This document shows positions 55,548 to 64,000 of a DNA stretch of 64,000 nt, in pieces. The stretch is from assembly GCA_034336665.1 (NCBI GenBank), contig CM067592.1:37203889-37267888 (forward strand), read 5' to 3'. Below the pieces are notes generated by a model. It did no database searches, had not been told where the DNA came from, and was given only the letters and a program-made list of their open reading frames with translations. Position 1 is the stretch's first letter, and each line of letters starts with the position of its first letter. This stretch comes from Luscinia megarhynchos (Eukaryota; Chordata; Aves; Passeriformes; Turdidae). A program made the translations under genes and the position numbers.

Positions 55548-55616
55548 TTTTATATATTTATATATATATATTTATATTTTTTTTTTTTATTTTTTTTTAT
55601 ATATATATATATTTAA
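55548..55616. repeat. TA-rich tract with central T runs
   Basis: Two blocks of alternating TA flank long T runs. The two TA blocks could pair to form a cruciform or hairpin. Confidence 0.85.
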
Positions 55617-56206
55617 GGCAATAGCGGAAGAAGAAAGAAATCTTGATGATTTCTCTTTCCTACTACAGTGATATAGTTAAATGTACAGGACAGTGTTCAC
55701 ATCACAAGGCAAACGTTACATTGCATGTTCTGCCTGGTTAGAAAACTTTCTTCTTTTGAACGGACTTTGTAGAAAACCAAAAATAATGTATGTAGGGAGC
55801 TTTGGCATAGCACATGGTAAGATCAGTAAAAGGAAGGGGACAGGTTTCATGTTATACATGCAAAAATATCTGCTGGCCTAAAGTACAACCATTACATTCC
55901 GCACATTATTTCATCATCATGGCAGCTGCCAGCTTGACCTGTACTACAATGCTAGTGCAAACTCTCTCTGCTGTGTAGCTGGAATACCATAAGCAAACTG
56001 AATCAAATCAGTAAATAAAAAAGGGGGTGGCGGTTGGCCAATGACTTCTAACTTTTGTCAAAACATCACATGCAGATCTTCTGTTGATTCCAAGTGATCT
56101 TTCAGACTGGTCAAAAAGACAAAGTTCACATCATCTTCTAACAGAAAGTTTGTTTTGGAGTTAGTGGGTCAAAGAGTGTTTTCTGAGCTAATAAGTCCAC
56201 TATTTG

Positions 56207-56242
56207 CAGCTTTTTTTTTTTTTTGTGTGTGTGTGTGTGTGC
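56207..56242. repeat. Poly(T) plus (GT)n microsatellite
   Basis: A T run of 14 directly joined to about eight or nine GT units. Confidence 0.9.
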
Positions 56243-58599
56243 ATGTATCTAAAATCTGCTAATGTATTTTATAGGTACTGGATTATTTAGTACATATAAT
56301 GCACAATGCTTTGAGCTTCTCAAATAACAGTCCTTCAACAAGAAATTAACTTACACTATCATGTAAAGAACACAGACTCTTCAACCAATCTTCCCATAAA
56401 TATTGCAGTCAACAGTACAGCAAACAGAGAACTAAAACTTGGATAAAGGCACACAGTTGGACTCATGAAAGCTTCACCCGCTTTTGATAAATACTGTGAT
56501 CCCACTGAAACATAGTAACCCAAATTATTATATGGAATGATTAGGCTGTATAAATAATTACCATTTTGGGGAGGTGGGGAGGAATCAGATTGTGTAAAAA
56601 CGGTGTGATGATTATCTACAAGCCTGAGAACCTCTCAGTACAAGGGGTTGGAATAGAATAGGAAGGTTAAAAAATAAACACCTTAATTTGACAGATCTGG
56701 GAGATTCGCTCTCTAATATAAAGTGCTCTTGGAGATTACTCACACTTGCACTGGTGTATGGGCCAGCCCTGAGCCTTAAAGGTGACACCTTTTCTAAGTG
56801 ATATGAAATGTTAGTCGCTTGGATGGCGCCAGCTGAAACTGGAGCCAGTGACCTTTCACCAAAGGCCACAGTGCAGCCTGTGGGAGGGCAGTGCGTGGAA
56901 CTGCCACAGGGCTGACAGCAGACACTGAGACAAACCCACCTGCTCTGCACTGACGGGCAGGGAGAGCTCTGGAAAGGCGGATATGGAAGGAGATTGCTAA
57001 GTAGCTCTCCCCGCTGTACGCTAGCCAGGGATGTTGTTCAAACGTGGGCTCACATATTACTGATTGGAAGATAAATCCAACTCACAATGGGCAAAATGCT
57101 AAGTGTGAAATGTCAGCCTACAGGCAAAACCAAAACACAGAGAACTGACCTAGCAAACACGGACAGTATTGACTTTCCTCCTGTAACCTTTACATGCTGT
57201 CAGTATGGTGTATTAAAAATAGATACATGCAGTCCAGGATTCCTGTAAAGCTTGAGGGCAGAATACAGACAAGGAATTACAGTAACTAGGAAAAATCACT
57301 GCCGTGGATTCTGTCTCCCAAGCCACGCTAACAGACCACTGAGGCACTGTAGTCTCAACTGACTATTGCCAGTACTCTCACAGTCTTCTAAGGGTTCAGG
57401 ACCCTGAAAGTTGTCTCCTCTAGCAAAGCTTCATCAGAATTAACATTTTCAGCAGAAACTAGGCCAGTCAGTCCCTGACAGAAATGTCTTGCCCCCCATC
57501 AGTCTGGAGAACAGATGCATATATACAACTGTCTAAGGTTTGCCAGGATGCCTCCAAATGCTCCAGCATGACCTGTCAGAATGAGGGTCCCCAGGTTTTT
57601 ATCTGTCTGAGCCCTCAGAGAACATGCCCTTGAACCCTGGATTTCAGCTTCCCCATACTTCTCTCTTGTTTTGCAGGAAGAACTGTGCTCAATCAGGCTC
57701 TGTACTGCAAAGCCCTCAGGCAGGCAGGTTTGTAGCTCATGGCACCCCTAGACAGGACCTCCCAGACCATGAACTGAGTCAATGCTCAGTGGCAGTCTAC
57801 CCACAGCAACATCCATGTGATCCTTACTTTGAGTTTGGTGAAGGTAAGTGGGCAGTGAGAAATATGAAATATTTGCTGATTTTAATTGATTCAAGAACTG
57901 CATCCAGACAGTGGTGGACAGTCCATCTAACTCCCAAGCACCAGCGTGCTCTTCCCAGCAGCGTGCTCTGATTAAGCACTTTAAATGTCAGTATGCTTTG
58001 GGGAGATCTTAGCACCTCCCTCCTGCTTGCACAGCAGAATCCTTTGCCAAGGTAATCTCCAATGCCAAAATAATACAAACAACATCTGGTGGAGGTTGCT
58101 AGCAATACACAAGTTCATGCTTTCATCAAGTAAGCATGTTAATTTTTGGCAGAATCTGTGTATGTATGAGCTGTCTATGCATACTCTTTAGCCCATTAGA
58201 ATCCCTCCACATTAACATGTCATTTTCCATCCTTGTGTTACTGGATCTAATAGAGTGGCAATCAGCAATATTAACATCATGTGTCAGAATTAACCTACAG
58301 TAATGCCTATGTTTCACAAACATTAATTCTCCATCAGAGTAAACCCAGACCGAAGTACAGTGAGCAACTTCTGGGGTGTAGACACTGGTCTAGGAAAGGT
58401 CACTCATTGTAAGAGGCTGCTGAGTCTTTTTCCCAATTAAAAGAGGACAGAGACAGCTGTACTGCTGATAGTCTGTAACTTATCTGAGAAAGATGAGTCT
58501 CTCCCCCCTAAAAACTGAATGCAACATATGCATGTTGCATATGCAGCACATGTGGCTCTTCTGTAACCACAAACGATAAATGAAAAAGAAAACATTTTT

Positions 58600-58827
58600 T
58601 CCATTGCTTTTATTTTTAATGCTTCCTTTAATGCAATCTTTTAATGCCTTTCATTGCACAATGCAATTGCACATAATTTCACTTTAAAAAAATCTTATGA
58701 AAATATGGCTCATTTGCTTTTTTGCTACAGAAGTCAGACAGCTCAGTCTCACAGTACTGCAGCGCATTCTTTGGTTCAGCTGTAAGACATTTTATCCCCT
58801 GTGCACATTGAATCCAGCAAGCTTTCT
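58600..58827 (-). promoter_or_regulatory. FBP1: FBP1 3' UTR with clustered poly(A) signals
   Basis: On the minus strand the UTR runs about 220 nt to a canonical AATAAA (58614-58609). Three ATTAAA hexamers, each in the context GCATTAAA, precede it closely (58645-58640, 58632-58627 and 58620-58615). Cleavage is expected near 58590. Confidence 0.65.
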
Positions 58828-59019
58828 TTACTTAGCTGAATGCTTCTTGACTATCTCGAGGTACTCCTTCACATCATCAGGAGACCCCAAGACAACAGGC
58901 ACTCTTTGGTGGATATCCTCAGGCACTATGTCTAGTACTGCTTGATGACCAGTTGTTGCTATGCCACCAGCCTTCTCAATAACAAAAGCCATAGGATTGC
59001 ATTCATAGAGCAGTCTCAG
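58828..59019 (-). CDS. FBP1: FBP1 exon 7: C-terminus
   Basis: 63 residues then TAA at 58830-58828. [12 protein letters not shown] contains the metal-binding Glu, and the protein ends [10 protein letters not shown]. It differs clearly from the FBP2 C-terminus, confirming two distinct paralogues. Confidence 0.96.
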   Translation of the reverse strand: MRLLYECNPMAFVIEKAGGIATTGHQAVLDIVPEDIHQRVPVVLGSPDDVKEYLEIVKKHSAK

Positions 59020-62000
59020 CTAGAAGACAAAAGTCAAAATGGCAGAAGTTAGGCCAGGCAATGCCAAAAATCATGAAATGCATATATAGTTGACATATGA
59101 TTTTAAACCAATTAATTTTTAAGTGCTCTTTATTTCATATAAACATTGACTCAATAATGAAATCATGTGGATTTTTCTTTTAAAACACAGTGAATGCTGG
59201 ATTTGCCCCATCTGGGTGTCTCTCCATAGCCCATGCTTGCATTGTGCTATTTACAGAGAGATAAAGTTTGTATGTTAAGACTCAACTGTTAACGAGGCAA
59301 ACCACAAAGGACTGTGTGAAAATAAAGAAAAACATGTGCTCTGAGCGTGCCACTAGGTTTTTCTAATGAATAACTGTATCTTATCTGCAATCTGAAGCAA
59401 TATTTTACGGAGAATTACAAAACAGATCAAAGGTCTCTGCTGAATAAACAGTCCCCCTGTCAGCCTGTAAGTGCGTGATCTTCCCTGACTGACCATTGTC
59501 CTGGCAGATGCAGCCAGGCATGGTTCCTCCAGATGAAGTCCTGTTACCATACACAAGATGCAGGCAGTTTTCTCTTTGGCAGAACTTCTCCCAACAGGCC
59601 AACTACTTTTAGGCTTCTTACAAACTAGCTAGCAGAAATCTGAGGGTAATGTGGATTGTTTGCTTTGTAATGCTCTACTCAGTTGAGTACCACCAGTTTT
59701 GGCTGACATGGTGCAGGGAAGCTTGTTTGGGCAGCCCACCCCCTGGTATGTTCCACAAGCTGGAAATGTTTTCAGATAACAAGAAGTCACTGCAGTTGAA
59801 AGAGGTGAGCAGCAGCCCTAAAACAGGTATCTGACAACAGGCTGCTTGTGACAACGTGCAAGGGATGGGCATATCACCTCACACAAGAAATATAAGCTAC
59901 CAAGTCACAAAACACAGGCTCTGTAACCAAAATATTGACCTTGATAGAATAGTGAAATGTCTGCATAATGCAGCATTTTCCATAACTGGGCTTATTCAGG
60001 CTTACCTTTCCTTTGGGACTTTTGGAGTTAGCAGGATACAGGAAGATTCCTCCATACACCAGTGTGCGATGCACATCTGCCACCATGGATCCTATATACC
60101 TCCCCCCATACGGTGAACTGCCATCCTATGGAAAAACATTCCAATAAAAGTAAATGAGAGCACACCAGGTTAACCTCCCCCACATGCCCCTTTAGCAGCC
60201 CTGATGTCTTCCATCTCCATATCGTGCTTCATTGGTAATACTCAATGTAGTTTTGTAGAGTGTGTCAGTATCCTCTTCATTTGCTAACAAGCAAAATCCA
60301 AGGAAAAGGACTGACACAAGACTTCAGCATAGATGACCAGTACTGCCAACAACAGAAAATGTATCCCAGCTCTCTACCGGCTTAAATACTTGGAAAACAC
60401 TGCATTTCCAGTAGCAAAAACTCAAATGCTAGGAATTGATACTGGGGTTTTCTCTTTTCTAGCAGAAAAAGAATTAAAAAGCAAAAGAAGTGATCTTTCC
60501 TACATCTTCCAATCATTTTTTCCAGCTTCTGCAATGTTTTGTTAAGAAAAATAGTGGACTTCTGATGTTATTTTCTTATTCTACGTCCTGAAGTGTATTT
60601 TAGTATCTACATAATCAACACCTTAAGCCTGGAAAGACAAATGATAAAAAACATCATTCTTCTTTCAAAGCAAGATCAGGAAGTCAGGAAGGGACACTAA
60701 TACTTAACAATAGCAGGTGTTCACATTTCACTGTCAGTGTAACAACTCCAGTGACGAAATGTGTAAGGCATGAACCTTGCATGGGCACTCCTTGGAGCTT
60801 TGGGCCTCCTGACACTAGGAAGTTGCACAACTACAAAGCAGATCTTGAAACTACACTAGATTTTCAGAGAGAGGCACCCCTAGGACACAGCTTGTGTTAC
60901 ACTGAGCAATGACCCACTGCCATTTCCTCTCTGCTCTCCAGCTACTCAGATGTTGCAGTGAGGAAGCAGCAATACAACGCACATTGATGAAATTTCTTCA
61001 TCACCTGACAAGATTTCCTCTCTACTTGATTACCAAATGCCCAGTTTTGCCTCTAGCACCATTACTCATGAAAAAGGATTAAAAAAAAGACAAGAGGAAA
61101 AAAAGTGAAAAAATGCAAAAGAGATGCAGTGCAGTATTGGAGAATGCTGAAATATCTGGCTATATCAACTGCTGCTCTCATTAGGAATCCTACATTAAGT
61201 TATATTTTAAAAAGACAGGAAAGGAAAACCAGCTCTGAACAGTGTATCAGAGGAGTGATTGATCATAAAGCTGGAAATCATGAATGTTGTTTGTCATCAG
61301 AAAGTTTATCTGAAACAGTGTCTTTTACCTCAGGAAATTTCTTCTTTTTGAGATACTCTGTGACAGCAGGATCAAAATATTTAGCATAGCCTTCATTGAG
61401 ACTGTAGATATTTCCCTTCTTTTTGATTTTCACATCTCTTTCCACCAAAATGAATTCTCCAATTGCCTAACAATAAAAAAGAAAAACTATTTGTTAACTA
61501 TTAATTGCTTACTTATTTGCAAACCAAGGCAAAATCCAATAACACAAACAATTTAATAAAAACTTTCTATCACAGTCAAGTTTTAAAATACTTCAGTACC
61601 TACAAAAAAGTAGTCTTTGCAGTTTACATGCAAGGTATTTTGGTTATCCATAAAACACAAGACAGAGCATGAATCCTGGCATCATGTGAACTTCCTCATA
61701 CTACCAATCCAAACAATCTTTCTTTTCTATGCCCAAAATGCCACTTGTAAATTTGTTTATCTCCCCACTCTTTTGCTAGACTTACAACAGTGTAAATTTC
61801 AGAACTCTAAGGAGAATGCTGGCTGAACCAATGCATAAACATCTTCAAACAGCTGCGGATACTCCAGGTTTATTTTTTTGCTTGGGCTATCTGGAAGCCT
61901 GTGACCAAGGGCTGGTCTGCTTAGTTTTCTCTAAAGTAAATTTCCAAGTTAGTGCTAAGAGTGATAAACAAAATAACATGCGTGCTTGCTCAAAGTTGTC

Positions 62001-63930
62001 TTTTACTTGAATAAAGTAAAAAATACATGCATCTATTTAAGTTGCTACTAAACAGAGTATCAAGTTATATTTTCTACAGCTTGACCACTGCAGGTTATAA
62101 AAATTTAAGACTGGTAGGAGGCACACCCTGACTGATAGCAAAGAAACAGGCCACTAAATCAAACTACCCTCTGCTATGATCAATGTTATTTTGTTTTAAA
62201 ATTCATGGTAAATGCATGCTAGAACATCACATCACATCACCCACACACATCACTTACTCTTTTTCACATCATGGTGGGATCTGAAAACACAGAAGAAGGT
62301 TAAATATTTATGCTCCTCTGGTTTACTAAGGTCCTAGCATTAAGGAAGAGACAAATAAGACTTAAAGGGTACTTTGTATTGCAGAAGACTGCTCGTTTTA
62401 AATATCACATGATTACTCATGGTGTGTATTTGTTCTGCTGACTCAGCTGCCTTCCTGTTGTTGAGTCACACGTGGCACTGCTGCATTAGGCAGGCGGAAT
62501 GCAAGTCTCTGGACATTATTGCTGCTGGGGTGTGAGTACAAGGACATTTACACTTCATTCCTTCATGCTACCGTGAAAACTGCTCCTTCGGCTGATTTTC
62601 CTGGGACAAACAGTTCTTGGAGACTGTGCCTGGTAATCCCTAACACCGAAACAAAGAAACAGAAGACGCTCTCACCGGGTCCAGCATGAAGCAGTTGACG
62701 CCTCCGGCAGAAGTGGCCAGCACCAGCATGGTGGCACTCCCGTAGAGCGCATAACCAGCTGCCACGAGATTGCGCCCCGGCTGCAAAGCATCCTTCCCAG
62801 AGGGCTCGTCAGGGGACACCTAGAACAAGAGCACACTCAATCTTACTTCACTTCTATTGCTGGTATTGCTGGACTCTGGGACTGTCCTTACAGTCTTCTA
62901 CTCCATATCCATGCATGAAGAGGCACAAATGTTTCCATGATCCCCAGCTGAGATTCCTACTGGATGCACTAATACAAATTATATATAGCATACAAACACA
63001 TTGATCTGGAAATGCTCTTCTAACTAAGCCTAGCAGGAATGCAGGAAGCAGGAAAGGATTAAGGAGATAATGAAGAGCTATGTACCTCCTTGCAGGTGAC
63101 AATGAACACAGCTCAGAGGAAAATTCAGAGGCACAGTTTTAAAAAAAAAAGAAACATGACTCACAGAGTTCAAAGCTGATCCAAAGTACTTGGATTTTGT
63201 TTCTGTTTTCTTTTGCTTCACACAAAAATGAAGCTGAAAATACTACTTTGGGATATATGACAATATACAAAAGATGATTAAAGCGGACAGTTGGGTGTGT
63301 TTTACCTGATTTTCTTTTTCCCCCATGCTGTGACCTGTAAGTCTGGTATTTCAACCTCCTTCAGACAGGGTTTCTGCCTTTCAGAGTGAATTAGACACTT
63401 CAAATGCACATGACATGTTTCAGCTCTGGTTTTTGAAGCCTGTCCTCAGGTCAACAGGACTATTATAGCACAGAGAACAAGAAAACCTAAAAGCACATTC
63501 CCCAAGTAGATGACAACTATGTGGTATTTTGCCTCAACACAAGTATTTGTGAAACCTAAGACATGATCTTTCCCAGGGGTAACTTCATTAGCTGGCTAAT
63601 TAGATATCAGCTAGGCTTCCACGTATACACAGGTTCTTCTGCTTCTAAGAGACTAGTTCAAATCCTGACTAATTAAAATTCAAATCCGTGTATCTGTGAA
63701 CTAGATTTAACTTAAAGCTGGCCCTGAGTCTCTTTCACAAACAAGTTTAGTTAGATTTCACTGTCTTTCTATGCAATTTTATTTCACCAAAAGCTGAACA
63801 ATAATAGCTTTTCCTATTCTACACGAAAGAATTTTACCTTTCTATAAATTGCAAAGATGGTCCCAATGGAAACAAGACAGTCAATGTTCGACGAACCATC
63901 TAGAGGGTCTATGCAGACTATGTATTTACC
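58828..63930 (-). CDS. FBP1: Fructose-1,6-bisphosphatase 1 (liver type), exons 3-7, 5' end outside window
   Basis: Second fructose-1,6-bisphosphatase, the control point of hepatic and renal gluconeogenesis. Five exons are present in transcription order: 63930-63838, 62819-62676, 61466-61329, 60125-60006 and 59019-58828. They encode the last 228 residues; human FBP1 has 338, the first 111 coming from exons 1-2, which must lie beyond 64000. Catalytic features seen are [36 protein letters not shown] and LLYEC. Liver-type assignment rests on [14 protein letters not shown] and the KKHSAK ending, and on its place upstream of FBP2, as in human. Oddities are one extra codon in exon 4 and KKKGN instead of KKKGK in exon 5. 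Confidence 0.95.
59020..60005 (-). other. FBP1: FBP1 intron 6
   Basis: About 1 kb with GTAAG donor and CTAG acceptor; nothing notable seen. Confidence 0.8.
60006..60125 (-). CDS. FBP1: FBP1 exon 6: substrate-binding arginine and tyrosines
   Basis: 40 codons with [20 protein letters not shown] and [11 protein letters not shown]; all active-site residues of this exon are kept. Confidence 0.96.
60126..61328 (-). other. FBP1: FBP1 intron 5
   Basis: 1.2-kb intron; A-rich stretches near 61075-61110, otherwise nothing recognisable. Confidence 0.8.
61329..61466 (-). CDS. FBP1: FBP1 exon 5: substrate-binding segment
   Basis: 46 codons with [19 protein letters not shown] then [11 protein letters not shown]. 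Asn and Tyr of NEGY bind substrate. The last lysine of the KKKGK nuclear-localisation motif is Asn here (codon AAT). Confidence 0.95.
61467..62675 (-). other. FBP1: FBP1 intron 4
   Basis: 1.2-kb intron containing a short ACATC-type repeat near 62226-62252; nothing else seen. Confidence 0.8.
62676..62819 (-). CDS. FBP1: FBP1 exon 4, one codon longer than usual
   Basis: 48 codons (144 nt) against 47 in human FBP1 and in the neighbouring FBP2. The extra residue lies in [10 protein letters not shown], where human has LAMDCGVNC. It otherwise carries [14 protein letters not shown] and [12 protein letters not shown]. Splice sites are clear (AG at 62820, GTGAGA donor). Confidence 0.94.
62820..63837 (-). 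other. FBP1: FBP1 intron 3
   Basis: 1.0-kb intron; nothing notable seen. Confidence 0.8.
63838..63930 (-). CDS. FBP1: FBP1 exon 3: catalytic aspartates
   Basis: 31 codons, beginning [17 protein letters not shown]; the two Asp residues at exon positions 8 and 11 bind the metal ions. Human has CFDPLDG, so Phe is replaced by Ile here. The preceding intron runs off the window. Confidence 0.95.
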
Positions 63931-64000
63931 CTAGAAAATACAAAAGGCAGAACTAGATTAGTGACAGTTTTTATCCACTTCCTCCAAATAAAAACATTTC
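63931..64000 (-). other. FBP1: 3' end of FBP1 intron 2 (cut by window edge)
   Basis: Ends with a CTAG acceptor directly before exon 3. The rest of the intron and exons 1-2 lie outside. Confidence 0.8.

Larger units (their letters stand above)
54201..58600. other. Intergenic DNA between FBP1 and FBP2
   Basis: About 4.4 kb separating the end of FBP1 from the FBP2 promoter. It contains a TA/T-rich tract at 55548-55616, a T run plus (GT)8 repeat at 56207-56242, and chance open frames. No gene or intact transposon is seen. Confidence 0.6.

Noticed and set aside
58520..58556. Palindrome-like CATATGCATGTTGCATATGC sequence past the FBP1 end
   Set aside because: It is made of overlapping short palindromes but not a perfect inverted repeat, and no function can be supported.

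Overview
The window is vertebrate nuclear DNA, almost certainly from a bird. It carries a broken CR1 LINE, the dominant avian retroposon, a probable endogenous-retrovirus LTR, and compact vertebrate genes split by GT-AG introns. The sequence alone does not identify the species. The block CTSL-FBP2-FBP1 corresponds to human chromosome 9 material, which in birds lies on the Z chromosome; that placement is background knowledge, not something read from the sequence.

Layout. Positions 1-15400 are AT-rich intergenic DNA with no gene that I can support; the notable content is a 90-bp GATA-type tetranucleotide repeat and some A-rich tracts. A CpG island (about 15420-16620) covers the promoter and untranslated first exon of a cathepsin L gene (CTSL, + strand). 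All seven coding exons are present (16414-20724, 338 aa) with catalytic Cys, His and Asn intact. About 13 kb of intergenic DNA follows. It holds AT-rich microsatellites, a roughly 2-kb CR1 element on the minus strand (31125-33200) and a probable solitary LTR (33319-33975).

The second gene is the complete muscle-type fructose-1,6-bisphosphatase FBP2 on the minus strand (stop at 34723, ATG at 53939; seven coding exons, 340 aa). It converges tail-to-tail on CTSL. An unexpected CpG-dense patch lies inside its intron 3 (about 49400-49680). After about 4.7 kb comes the paralogue FBP1, also on the minus strand. Only its last five exons (3 to 7) are in the window; exons 1 and 2 lie beyond position 64000.

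Function. FBP1 (liver type) and FBP2 (muscle type) are tandem duplicates that hydrolyse fructose-1,6-bisphosphate to fructose-6-phosphate, the controlled step of gluconeogenesis and of glycogen synthesis from lactate. CTSL is a lysosomal cysteine protease with no direct pathway link to them, so the neighbourhood is simply conserved synteny. I found no CRISPR array, operon, prokaryotic system or clearly new biological system. The points most worth checking are an extra residue beside the AMP-binding loop of FBP2, a changed nuclear-localisation lysine and a one-codon insertion in FBP1, and the intragenic CpG patch.
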